Source of the DNA: Zeus faber
Taxonomy: Eukaryota > Chordata > Actinopteri > Zeiformes > Zeidae
DNA length: 64,000 nucleotides
Direction: 5' to 3'
Assembly: GCA_960531495.1 (NCBI GenBank)
Contig: OY482859.1
Coordinates: forward strand, 11,842,185 to 11,906,184
Part shown: one piece after another, positions 25,067 to 36,100 of the stretch
How positions within the stretch are numbered: the first letter of the stretch is position 1
Layout: each line of letters begins with the position of its first letter
The notes under the pieces: generated by a model
What the model saw: only the letters and a program-made list of their open reading frames with translations
Databases searched by the model: none
What the model was told of the DNA's origin: nothing
Translations under genes and position numbers: made by a program

Positions 25067-27030
25067 AGGAAATAAGAATCGGGGTAATTAACAACTTCTG
25101 CTCCGTAATAAACCGCAAGGAGAGAGATGCAACAACACACCTCTGCCTGGAAAACACACTCAGTATTTGGACACGCTCCTGCACGCGTCCCTTTACTGCT
25201 TCTCTTTTTTCTTTCATCCTAAATGTTTTCTTTAATCTGATATTAGCTCTTATTTTCCTTAAAAGAGTTACGTCATATTTATTTTACAGTAGAGATTTTA
25301 ACAAATGTTAAATTTGCGTCTCAAAAACATGAGAGGGTGATTTATCAGATCAGTTATCCATGCAGATATTTGAGCTACTAAAACATATAATTTTATATTG
25401 CACTTTTGGAAATGCATTAGAATACACACTTAATAACATTACATATGTAATGTAATTTTCTATCATCACAAATATCTTTCTCCTTTACAATTTTGAAAAA
25501 TTGATTATTCCAGCTTTTAAATTTAGTAAAATGTCAGAAGTAAACACTTAATTTGACTGAATTTTAATTACTAAATTAACATTATTTTAATCTGTCCTAA
25601 TTTAACCCCTTCATATATTAATGTACTTTCAATCATTATGAAATTACATTAATTGTGGGTAAGTTGAAATGCTTTTGTGCAAATTATCATTTCCTCCTAT
25701 ATCCACAACCAACCAATATTATTTTACGCAAATATTCACTCAAAATAAAAGCCCAATTAGAATTCAAGAATAATAATTTCATTTTTTATTTGCATGTGTA
25801 ATGTTTAAAGTTGGGCCATTTGTCACTATCGATGACCTCTCCTTCAGAGAAAAGTTTATTTAAGAATCCCATAAGCAGCCGTCAGAAAGGGCAGAGGAGT
25901 AATGTGAGGGACAGGGAATTACCATGAGAAATGGGTTCCCAGCCTGGATTTAAGATCTTAACATTGTAATGGTGAACAGACTTACAGAATGAGATTAAGC
26001 CCCAATCTGCATTTAATGGAGCAGATCTGAAGCGGCCTCTACTTGAACCCAGCAATGTGAGAATGTCACACAGGGCGGCCTATTTGACATGTCACCTACC
26101 GGGGAGAGCTGACTGGCTTTGATTGAGTTTTTATCAATTAGCTTTCTGAAGTGAAAACACTTCTTTCACTGTGTCGCATTCCCACAAAGACAGGGGTTTA
26201 GGAGAGAAGAAGCGGCCATTTAATCCTGTCCTCCGAGCACCGCTTTCTGAAAGCGTGAAACCAGGGTTAGAGTGTAATTAAATACTGTAATACAAATTTT
26301 GCTTTTAGGTTGTTGTTTTTTTCATCTGCTTATACCAGGAAATAGGCGTGTGTTTCTCTAGAATGCACTTGGAGCAATGAAGTCATAAATGTATTAACAA
26401 AAACATAGTGTACTCATGAATTGTAAATTGTAATATAGCTAATTTTGACCCATTTTAAAAATGCATATTGCAGATTCAGCTAAGTCGTGTATTTCTATTA
26501 AAAATAACATGTTCCTGTTTCTATACATTTAATTAATATCTACAACCGAATATCTCTACACTAGTGCCTTGAAGTCAGTATCTCTCTTTTAATTCTCACA
26601 ACGGAGATGAATATTGCGTTATGTAAATACCCTCAGAGTGAGAACTAATTGACTATGCAGGTTATATTAATGTTAGATTTTCAACTGGCTAAGCACATTG
26701 TTCTGGTTCACGTCTCAGTAATAAATGCAGGTGTTTTTTTTGTTTTGTTTTGTTTTAAATAGCAGCTCTCCGAAATACCCCTCGAACGACGCGAGGCAGC
26801 ACCACAGCCGGTTTCCTTCTGTGGAGACTGGGGAGATAGCACATGACTGCGGATGTTCAGCAAAGTGCAAATTGAATTTCATGCTCCGAGGTGAGAGATC
26901 TACAGTAGACCTTTCATCGAGCCCCGGGTTCCTTCACAACAATCGTAGGAGGAGTCAGACCGCGGGGTCAGCGTTTGGTTGAGTTTGAGCGAAATTACGA
27001 GTAGCCCACCCCTTCACCTAACAGTCGAAG

Positions 27031-27105
27031 CACCCCCCCCCCCCCCCCCCCCGGCCTCCCCCTCCCCGCTTGCATATCCCCCCCCCCCCTCTGCGCCCCC
27101 CACCC
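27031..27105. repeat. C-rich tract upstream of sp5l promoter
   Basis: A run of about 21 C, a second run of 12 C and further CCCC groups within 75 bp, ending 60 bp before the TATA-like box. Confidence 0.85.
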
Positions 27106-27165
27106 CTCTCTATTGACTGCCTCTCCTGCATCATGAGAGACCCCGTCGAGAGGATCTTTTCTCTC

Positions 27166-27173
27166 TATAAAGA
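27166..27173 (+). promoter_or_regulatory. TATA-like box of sp5l
   Basis: TATAAAGA lies 300 bp upstream of the sp5l ATG, in a GC-rich setting. Transcription starting about 30 bp downstream would leave a 5' UTR of about 270 bp. Placement is by motif and spacing only. Confidence 0.5.
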
Positions 27174-27442
27174 GAAGACGCAGCGCAGGCGTCTCTGAGA
27201 TGGTCTCCAGGATTTACACCGCGCTCCCGCTCTCCGCTCCAACTCCAAAAACGCGCGGTCGGACAACCTGCACGGGGCGCACGCGCTCCGACGCTTTTGA
27301 ACCGTGGGCCGAACACGAGGAATTACCCGTAGTCGTCCTGTAGTGAAGTCCTCCAGAGCGACGAGGTCTTCCCCTCGAATGTGAGCGTCTTGATCTCCCG
27401 GCGTCCGCCCCGTGTTTGTCGCGCAGATCGCGTTGCAGGTGT

Positions 27443-27478
27443 ATGCAGAAGGAGCGCCAGGACAGATGGCTGCACTGA
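27443..27478 (+). other. Upstream ORF overlapping the sp5l start
   Basis: An ATG at 27443 opens an 11-codon frame ending in TGA at 27476-27478, out of frame with sp5l and overlapping its start codon at 27466. If it lies in the mRNA leader it could reduce initiation at the main start. Confidence 0.55.
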
Positions 27479-27519
27479 CGATACAAAGGACCGACAACTT
27501 TTTGCATACGTTTTTGCAG
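27466..27519 (+). CDS. sp5l: sp5l exon 1
   Basis: Eighteen codons, [18 protein letters not shown], ending at the donor TTGCAG|gtttgt. The short first coding exon ending in FLQ is the normal Sp5 gene structure. Confidence 0.9.
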
Positions 27520-29123
27520 GTTTGTGGTATATATTTTGAATATGCATTCAGTCGATGCAAATTGAGATACATTCATCCGATGTTTCAGAAAGGGCCGGAG
27601 CAAGCGCTACTTCGTGTGCGTAAAAGCGCAATAGAAGCGCAGCGCGCCATAGCTTGCGCGCCATGCTTGGATAAGCTTTCATATATTTTAAGTTGATGGA
27701 TGACTTTGGCAAAGTGTTTGGTGAATACACTTATATGTTAATAATACAATTTTAGTTGCACATTTTTGAAAAATATAATTAAAAACTCAAAAGTGTAGTT
27801 AACACTGGGCGTCTCATCCAGTTAAACAAATGTTAGTCATAAAAATATTTATTGACGGATCTTTTTCCAAAAAAAATAATATTAACAATAATGCATATTA
27901 TTGTATAATGATAATCCATTGATATAAATGACTCTGGTATGTTTTGTATACATTATTATTATTATTATTATTATTGTTATTATTATTATTATAGTTACTT
28001 ATAGTTATAAAGATATTTTAAACTTTCCATGAGTTACCACGGTGACTGATTTAAAACGTGTATTTGTGTATCCCTTTCTCAGGACCGGACCCCAAGCTCC
28101 TCTCCAGAGGGAGCTCCTAATGCCCTGTCTTTCCTGGCCACGACCTGTAGCCAGGCCTGGCAGGTGGGAAGCACAATGGGCCCAGAGGGCTCTCAGTTCC
28201 CCTACGAGGGCACAGTCAGCTCCACATCTGGGATGTTTCAGCTCTGGAGCAATGATATGGCGCCCAGCTCAGCACTAGGTACACACCAGATGGCCTTCAC
28301 TGTGCCCAAGGTCCAGTTCCCTGGACACATGCAGTCTGGCTTGGGTCACCACCATCACCATCATCACCACCACCACCATGAGCTGCCCCTGACCCCTCCA
28401 GCTGAACCCCCCTCGCCCTACTCTTTTGAACTCTCCCCTGTCAAAGTGCTCGCCTCCCAACCACAGAGTAACAGCCCATACTATCCCCAACACAACAGTG
28501 TGGGACAGAATTTCCCCAGTTTCCTTCAGAATTCCTCAGGAAGGCATCACCTGTCTGGAGGTCACGTGGAGGACGGACAGCAATGGTGGAGCCTGCCCCA
28601 AACCAACACCAATCCCTCCAACCACCCGTTCTCCCTCGGCCGGCAGCTCGTCCTTGGCCACCAGCCTCAGATAGCTGCGCTCCTTCAGGGAACCTCCAAG
28701 GGACTTCTGAGCTCCACGCGCCGCTGCCGACGCTGCAAATGCCCCAACTGCCAGGCCAACGGCGCTGGGCTGGAGTTTGGGAAGAAAAGACTGCACATAT
28801 GCCACATCCCAGAGTGCGGCAAAGTCTACAAGAAGACCTCTCACCTCAAGGCCCACCTGCGGTGGCATGCTGGGGAGAGACCCTTCATCTGTAACTGGCT
28901 GTTCTGTGGTAAGAGTTTCACGCGCTCAGACGAGCTGCAGCGGCACCTTCGCACGCACACCGGGGAGAAGCGTTTCGGCTGCCAGCAGTGTGGCAAGAGG
29001 TTCATGAGAAGTGACCACCTTTCAAAACACGTCAAGACCCACCAGACAAGAAAGGGCCGCTCAGGCCACCCTTCACAGCACGGCCCCACGGACCCCTTGC
29101 TCACCAACATCAAGAGAGAATAA
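27466..29123 (+). CDS. sp5l: sp5l: Sp5-like zinc-finger transcription factor, 2 exons
   Basis: This is a nuclear GC/GT-box-binding transcription factor of the Sp family, a Wnt/beta-catenin-responsive regulator in vertebrate embryos. Joining 27466-27519 to 28083-29123 gives 364 residues plus stop. In order: an N-terminal block [18 protein letters not shown] and [14 protein letters not shown] (the Sp5 SP-motif region), an 11-His run (28347-28379), [11 protein letters not shown] followed by FELSPVKVL as in Sp5, QIAALLQ, the Buttonhead box [12 protein letters not shown], then three C2H2 fingers with helices [16 protein letters not shown] and RSDHLSKH, and a C-terminal NIKRE. Finger residues match the Sp GC-box readers. 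It resembles fish/frog sp5l more than mammalian SP5. It is head-to-head with slc26a10 and tail-to-tail with arhgef25. The choice between sp5l and a second sp5 copy is inferred. Confidence 0.92.
27952..27992. repeat. (ATT)n microsatellite in sp5l intron
   Basis: ATT trinucleotide tract with one GTT unit, 90 bp before the exon 2 acceptor. Confidence 0.92.
28083..29123 (+). CDS. sp5l: sp5l exon 2 with zinc fingers
   Basis: Acceptor ccctttctcag at 28082. The exon begins [18 protein letters not shown] and runs in frame to the TAA at 29121-29123. It holds the His run, Buttonhead box and all three fingers. Confidence 0.95.
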   Translation, partial: DRTPSSSPEGAPNALSFLATTCSQAWQVGSTMGPEGSQFPYEGTVSSTSGMFQLWSNDMAPSSALGTHQMAFTVPKVQFPGHMQSGLGHHHHHHHHHHHELPLTPPAEPPSPYSFELSPVKVLASQPQSNSPYYPQHNSVGQNFPSFLQNSSGRHHLSGGHVEDGQQWWSLPQTNTNPSNHPFSLGRQLVLGHQPQIAALLQGTSKGLLSSTRRCRRCKCPNCQANGAGLEFGKKRLHICHIPECGKVYKKTSHLKAHLRWHAGERPFICNWLFCGKSFTRSDELQRHLRTHTGEKRFGCQQCGKRFMRSDHLSKHVKTHQTRKGRSGHPSQHGPTDPLLTNIKRE

Positions 29124-30060
29124 GATGCTGTAGTCCACCATGTAGAATGAAAAAAAATGAAAGAATTAAATGAAAGAAAAACAATGACCAAATTGTTTGG
29201 CTTAAATGCACTGCCTCAGGTTTAATCCGTGGTAGGCGTCATGCTTCAGCTTCATCTTCTGTCACCAAAAACTAACCTTTGACTTTAATGTTCATTTGCC
29301 TTTAAATTGTGTTAAAAATGGTTCAAATATTTCCGGGTGATTTTGCAGACGTTTATTTCGAAGCTTGGATAGAAGATATAAATTGTAAAATAAAAAAAAA
29401 AGTCAAAATAATTTCTTTTTCTGCCACTGTGTAAGTTGTTTGTAATGATTTGGAATATTTCCTGCCTTAGTCAAGATGGTCCACGTAAACCAAATTTTTG
29501 CCATTAATAAATAAATATAATTTATTTTTTTGAAAATTCTATCACCGTTTGAGACTATCATTTGCATCTTTCTGTAATCAGATTTGTCATCATATTTCAC
29601 CATGTAAATATATCATTCATGTATTTGAGGTTGGCAAACACATTGGCAAAATTGCTGTTGTTTTACCTTGGTCTGTTGTTCATAATAACATAAACAAAGT
29701 TCATGCCTCAGTACTGCAAAAGGCTAGTGTATACAAATTAATCTTGTTGCTCTGTTTGAGGAAAAAAAATGGTTTCTTGTTTCTATTGGATTTATTGGAT
29801 TTGTATTTTTGGAAAGAACTTAATTTGTCTGCTTCAACCGTGAGATTTTTAAACGTAAATGTGAGCCTCTTTGATAAACAGATTGTACTGAATATGTTAA
29901 TCTGTGTATTTATCTGTGTAAAACGCCCATCAGTTGAGATCCGAGCAAGTATTTTAAATTCTAAGTTCTTTGTAAATTATTTGTAAATATATCATGGACA
30001 GCTTTATTGAAATTACAGCCGCATGTAAATTTTAATAAACATAATACCAACTGAAACTCA
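29124..30060 (+). other. sp5l 3' UTR
   Basis: AT-rich sequence after the stop codon with no coding structure. It ends at the AATAAA at 30034-30039. Earlier AATAAA-like hexamers near 29391 and 29505 could give shorter transcripts. Confidence 0.65.
30034..30039 (+). terminator. Polyadenylation signal of sp5l
   Basis: Canonical AATAAA in 'tttaataaacataatacc', about 910 bp after the stop, with T-rich sequence downstream. Confidence 0.6.
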
Positions 30061-32554
30061 TTCGCTGTTTCTGGCTTTTTTACATTGTCTTAAATGTCTA
30101 ATTAAGGTGTGTTGAATATTTACAACCGACCGTTTCAATTTACATTTCTATTACTGTTTAAAATGATCTATTACCCGTTTTACTTCCACCTCATTAAGTG
30201 AACATTTCTTTCTTTCTTTGAACGGCCTGAAACTCTCAAAAAGCCTAACATCTAATTTCAGCGATGGCTTGAGATGGCATGAGAAGATAGAACTGTTGGT
30301 CATTGTGTTGCCGGCGTAAAGCTGAGCACCTTCCTGATGACGTGGTGTTCAAAGATTTTCACACATAAAAGTAAATACCCAAACCCATTGATAGGGGCCG
30401 TGTGTCTCGCCCTCTGCAATCAAGTTCACAGTCATGTGGCTTTTAATGAGTGTTTTCTTTCTCTCAATGGAGAGGATTGAGTCAACAGATGCAACAGAGG
30501 GCACTGGAGAGGAATTCCCTGTGAATGGGCCCCCTGTTGCCGGGACCCCCTCAGTGGTGACAGGAACTCCCTTTGATTTTGCACCCTTGTGAAAGTTAAT
30601 ACCCGTGCCCCCTTTCTCCCCGGCCTCCATATATCACAGCCGTGTTACGATCAGCCCCGCTTTACTGCCCCGAATGGGGCTTTATTCAGTCGGCCAGCCA
30701 AACAGATGTCTGCTCATCCAGGGGTTCTTTTGTCTTTGTCCTCAAGCCTGTTTGAACTTTCTCTTGGGGGATTGATGCAATGAAAATGAAGAAGGCAAAA
30801 TGCCCTTCCTTTGTCAAAATAACAAAAGGGCATCTCTTCGGTCTATCGAAGCTCAGCATCTTCATCACCGGGGTTATGACACCAATGTGTGTTTTATTGT
30901 CTCATCAAAGAATCGAATAATGTCAAGATTAAGATTGTCAAGATTAACAGCGGTGTAAACTTTATCCAATGCCGCATCGCTAACTCGATGGCTAAGGCTT
31001 ATTAAAAAAAAAAAAAAAAAAGAATATAGAAAATTCTGCATTTACTTTTAAAAAGACACTTATTTATTTGATATGATACAACAGATTCTACAAAGTCAAA
31101 GATGGCATCAACCAACCATTCCCTTGGTCTTTCTTCAGTTTGGTTCCTTCGGTTCGCTGTAGTGGTTTGCCTTTGTGTAACATGCAAAATACCTGAACAG
31201 CTCTCCCCTTGAATGCATGTCAGCATGTAAAAATATGTCAGATGATTTCACTAACGCTAAGATGTCGCTTTTTCTATTTGTCATTCTTGTGAGAGAAACT
31301 GTCAAACACATTTTGCTTCAAGAGGGCATTGCCATGTGAAATGGTTGTGAAGCAGAGCCTCGATGGGAGCCTTGTGGGGACCTCCACTGGCCACAACGGA
31401 GAACTGACAATGACAGCAAAACCTTTGTATTCTATCTGCGTTTACCTCACCAAGTCAGCCATTGAAAACAGTTAAACAGATGGGTGCCATTGGTGCATAA
31501 TCAATTGTATAATTAGTGGCAATCTGCACAATGGAATAAGGGTATTTATATTTTGGATAGGGAACTTCGGTTGTTTTTGGCACTGTAGTCTGAGGGGGAT
31601 GCAGATGAAGTGTCTTTCTTTTACATAATAATTTATCCTTCATATTAACCAACTGTAACATTTAATTTATCTGTCTTCTGTCTCTTATTCTCTGTCCGTC
31701 CATCTCTTATCCTTCATGCCTCGTCTGTTAAGTAGAAACGCAAGCCTGGCCTTGTGCCAAGTGCAGCGCTGGAGGCCTACAGCGTATATGGAATAATGTC
31801 AGAGAATATTGAAAGTTCCCACACAGCCTTGCCATAAAAAATTAAAAAAATAAAAAAAAAACAACGTTGGACATGAATAAAGAAAAGTTGCACTTCACTT
31901 AAGTTTGAAGTGACACATTTCTCTTCAGGGAGCTCTGGCAGAACCTCTCGACACGTGAGGAAAGCTCTGTCAGAAGCAGAGTCGTGTCAGTCAGTGATCG
32001 CCTCAGATGATGTAAGCACACTTCAGGTCCTGTCGTCCTGACCGCAGTTGTTGGCCCCTGACCTTCTACTTGTTGGAGCTTCCTATGGAGTAGAAATATT
32101 CAAATGTGGTGTCATACCCTTATAGAGGCCGTGCAGGTGCTTCCTCACTGCTTTTTTTTTTTTGTACGGATCAAATGTGAGCCAATCTCAGCGAAACAGA
32201 ATAACAGAGCGCAGGGGCCCCCAACGCACAGGGGCCCCCGACGCGCCGGCAGCGAGGAAAGTCCTTCACTCCAAACGTGAATGAGTCCGGCCCTTCAGGC
32301 ATGTCCTGATCAAGTGTCGTGCCTCCCCGACTCGCGGCGACGTTGACGGACGACACGGTTGACAGCAGAGGAATGACATTAGAAACATTTTGAAAATTGC
32401 TGTTTTTTTTCCTCGCAAGGGGGTGTCAGAAAAATCCAGCAGTGTGAGGGCGCAAAATAAGTGAGAAATGTTCCTTTTTTTTTTTTTTAAGATCAGAGAG
32501 CTTCAACAGCAAACTCTGAGTGTATGCAAGAGCCACTACACACATCACTCACAC

Positions 32555-32612
<58 letters not shown>

Positions 32613-33040
32613 GCACGAACAATCAGCCACACAAAGCTCCAGTGACCGCCCCAGTGAGGAATGGAATATTATTTTCTTCTCTGACCAAATTCCCATTGCC
32701 CTTTACAAGACAAGTTATACAATTTCTCAAAAATAGTAAAAAGAAGAAATCGCCAACATGAGCAACGCCCAGAGTGTGTTTTCAGTCTCATCCCGACATT
32801 GAGCGAGGTGCTGTTCACACATGCACTTGCAGCGGACTCACATTGAACGGCTCTTTGAAAACAAGAGCAAAGTCCATTTATAGTTGCAGCTAATTATTAA
32901 TTCATATAATACTTCATTTTCCTCTGGAGAACATCATCAAGTCAAGTACGGGTCCAGCCTAGAAATAACAGCATCAGCAGACAACAGGCCAGTCCCTCTT
33001 AGTGCCTGTATAGCCGCGGCCCAGCAGGCGGGGTCAGAGT
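30061..33040. other. Interval between tail-to-tail sp5l and arhgef25, with arhgef25 3' UTR
   Basis: No exon is recognised. It must contain the 3' UTR of arhgef25 on the minus strand. The nearest clear minus-strand AATAAA hexamers are at about 31063-31068 and 30892-30897, neither decisive. It also holds a poly-A run (31004-31021) and a CA microsatellite (32549-32620). Confidence 0.6.
32549..32620. repeat. (CA)n microsatellite
   Basis: Long CA tract with single CG interruptions, 420 bp past the arhgef25 stop in the sense direction. Confidence 0.93.
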
Positions 33041-33172
33041 TCATAGGTCATCCTCATCCAGCTGGGTCAGGTTGCTGGATCTGCGTCCAGATAAAGGACC
33101 GTGGCCACAAGCTGGTCCATGGCCACCAGGCTCCGAAGGCAGAACCCTCCTGCAGCCCTCTCCTGCTCTCTG
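33041..33172 (-). CDS. arhgef25: arhgef25 terminal exon
   Basis: Acceptor gcgtgtctccag with a good pyrimidine tract. Codes 43 residues ending [14 protein letters not shown] and a TGA stop at 33041-33043. The human protein ends in the same LDED motif, which identified this otherwise diverged exon. Confidence 0.87.
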   Translation of the reverse strand, partial: QRAGEGCRRVLPSEPGGHGPACGHGPLSGRRSSNLTQLDEDDL

Positions 33173-36100
33173 CTGGAGACACGCAGAAACACTGGTTATA
33201 CGCACCAAGGCTGCGTCACTCCATTACCAGGAAGTGGAAAACAAAGCCATGGTTTAAATCAGTCTAACAAAGAACAACAGACGCTTTTTTGACTATGCAG
33301 TTCGGCGTCATGGTCATCATTTAGCCTAAAACAGCAAACAAGTCACCCCCTCATCGGCATTAAGCTAAATTCACATAAATTCTACACTAGTCAAGCATTT
33401 CGATATCTACAATATCTGTTTCTTTGATTGCTTTTTTGTTGCCTTTCCTGTCTTTTTATAAATTATGGCAATTTCGCCCAAAAAATGTTTTCCGGTACAC
33501 AGGGGCAGCCGGTATAAATGACAGACAGATAAGCTTAAAATAAAACACCCCTGTAGAACACACCTGCTCTCTCAATTCATGTAAAAAATGATCCAGAAAC
33601 AGATTATTTTGAATTTTGGTGACCAGAGACTTGTGTATATCTTATATGTGAATCTATATAAATCTCCAGACATGCCAATGATGTGTTAACTTGGCCTCAG
33701 TCGTCCCAGCCCCACTACCCAGGGAACAATTATCCACCTTTGATAGGCATCTCTCCCCGACTTCCCTGTTGAGCCCAGTCTCTTTCCTGTTTGTTATGTC
33801 CCCAGACCTATCCGCCCTGGGTAAATACGCAGGAACTGTTGGTCTGTCAGCGTGGCTTGACTAGAGACAAGTGCTTCATGATGAAAGGGCGGGGGTGGGG
33901 AGGATAGTTAATGGAATCCCAAAGCCAAATAACAGGATACTGCCATTGTTGACTAACCAGATGGGGAAAGTTTCAAAGAAAGGACGGAGCGTCCTGGAAT
34001 TTGGAATTGGACATTTAATGACTTGTGTTGGAATTCCCCTATTTTCCATGTTAACTGTAATATCATGTCTGTCTTTGTCAACCAAAGGTGTTTCCATTCT
34101 GCTCAGAAAAACATCCACGAGTATTTTTTTATTTTTTTATTCCATGTTCATCCAATAGGGGGAAGAGTAGCTCTTCTTTTGACTCCCAGCCCTCTTTTTG
34201 TGAGGTCAATTGTTGCCAAGTCTTTCATTTCATTCACCTATAATTACCATTAATGAGCACATTAGAATTGTTGTGAGGATTCCTACAGTGGCCTATTATT
34301 TTCCTTGGAGGTTATGCTCTCTGGCCTGTTTTGCCATCATTATTATTGCTTTTTTGATAATAGGGAGGAATTCTAACTGCAGCATAATGTTCTGGCAACA
34401 TGATTACATTTCAGTCAGACTTTAAATCAACGTTAGAGAGACATTTATTCACGTTATAGCATTACATTTATGTTCATGTGTGTGGCTTTTTTTATGCGTA
34501 TGTGTGCGCCATCCCTACCTGTGCACTATGTGCAGCGGGTGCACACAGCCCGTTTGAGACAGCTTGACAGTTTGACTGATCAGCAAAGGCCAGTTGGATA
34601 TGTGATGGAGAAATGGTCTGGGGGTCAGCGGGGCAGGCCTGGAGCACCGCAGGCTGCAGGAATAAACAACAGCTTGTTCACTCATTCATACTTAACAAGC
34701 ATTAAAAATGTGGGAGGCACCAGTTAATTCCTATTAGTGAAATTGTTCGGTTTTAACAAGAAGAGCTCCGAGATCAGTGAGAGAGGCCATCTCCCGGGTG
34801 TTTTGCTGAATTTAAACGTGTGTTTTACCTCCTGCGGTGAGTGTGTGTCGCTGGGCCCCTGGCCCTGGCCCTGGCAGGGCAGGAAGATGGCCGGCAGGGA
34901 GCTGTTGTGAGAGTGCAGGCTGGGCAGCTTGTTCCGGTCGATGGAAGCCGAGGAGTGGGGTCTCAGGGCGGTGGCGGCAGAAAGGGGGGGTCTTATACAG
35001 CGACCCAGGCTGTTGGATTTGCTCTCCCGTCGCTGGTACTCAATAGGGGACTGTAAGGCTGAGAGACGCGGGTTGAAATAATTAACTTACATTTGATTCA
35101 CAATTTGCATTTCAAAATGCGTCCACACTGACTTGAAATTGATTTGTTTCTTCTTTCTTTCTCGTAGTTGCCTCAATGTTCCACTGAAAGACTAAGACTA
35201 TGCATCTTGCATTTGTACTTGATAAACTCGACTGTTGTGCACTGTGGATGTCTATAAATATCTGTCTGTCTGTCTGTCTGTCTGTCATTCATAGCAATGC
35301 TTTCATATGCTGAGTTCAGAGGTCTGATATAGCTTTTACGCCGGCTCCGCCTTTCAGACTCACCATTGAGGAAGTTGCGCTGCGTCTCCAGTATCTGGCC
35401 CATGTCACTGACCCAGGCCTGGCAGATCTCCGGCGAGGAGGACTGCAGCTGGAAACGGACCACGCTCCCGTCAGGGTTGCGTGACGTCAGCACGAAGCGC
35501 GCGGCGTCTCCGTCAGCGCTGGGCTCCACCCCCAAGCAGCTCACCTGGAACGAATCACATCTGACTAGCATCTGCGGAGATGACATCCTGCTGCGCCGCT
35601 CATTAAATACTTCGACAACACACGCAAACCTTCAAACACCCCTCTCCCGGCCCTGGAACCAGCTAATGTAACCTGTTCTGATTTCGGGTAGAACTGTGAT
35701 GGTTCAAATCTGCTACGTGACTTCTTATCTGTTGTCACTACGAATTTGGCGTCCTTCATTTCTATCTACCGTGCATTGTGCGGTTAACGGTTTGCTGCGG
35801 AGCCTCACCTTAATGCTGTTCTTGAAGGTGTAGCCCGGGAGGGAGAAGCCTTTCTTCCGGTCAATGGGCTCGCTGAAGATGACCAGCTGCTCAAACAGGA
35901 AGACCCGCCTCTCCTTGGCCCGGGACAGGAAGCTGCAGTCCTGCTCCGTGACCGTAAAGGTGTTCTGCTGGAGCAGCTTACCCTGAGCTGTAATCTTCCC
36001 CTGGGGCGGAGCGGTGGACAAAGAAGACAAACAAAGGAAAGGAATTTGACGGTCTACCCTGTCCAGAATAGCTTGCACGAGAGATGTGCCAGACATTTTA

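Larger units (their letters stand above)
8301..27000. other. Intergenic interval between head-to-head slc26a10 and sp5l
   Basis: About 19 kb with no exon chain, RNA gene or conserved protein segment that I can recognise. Open frames here lack family resemblance, good splice context or consistent codon structure. It holds microsatellites, homopolymers and AT-rich stretches, plus GC-rich pockets (20280-20440 and 25860-26270) that could be regulatory. The interval contains the 5' flanks of both neighbouring genes. Confidence 0.7.

Noticed and set aside
11882..27000. tRNA, rRNA or CRISPR-like arrays
   Set aside because: No cloverleaf, ribosomal motif or spaced direct repeats were seen. The tandem repeats present are ordinary micro- and minisatellites.
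30349..30630. 93-codon minus-strand frame past the arhgef25 stop
   Set aside because: The gene already ends in LDEDDL at 33041, and this frame has no acceptor in phase and no known domain.
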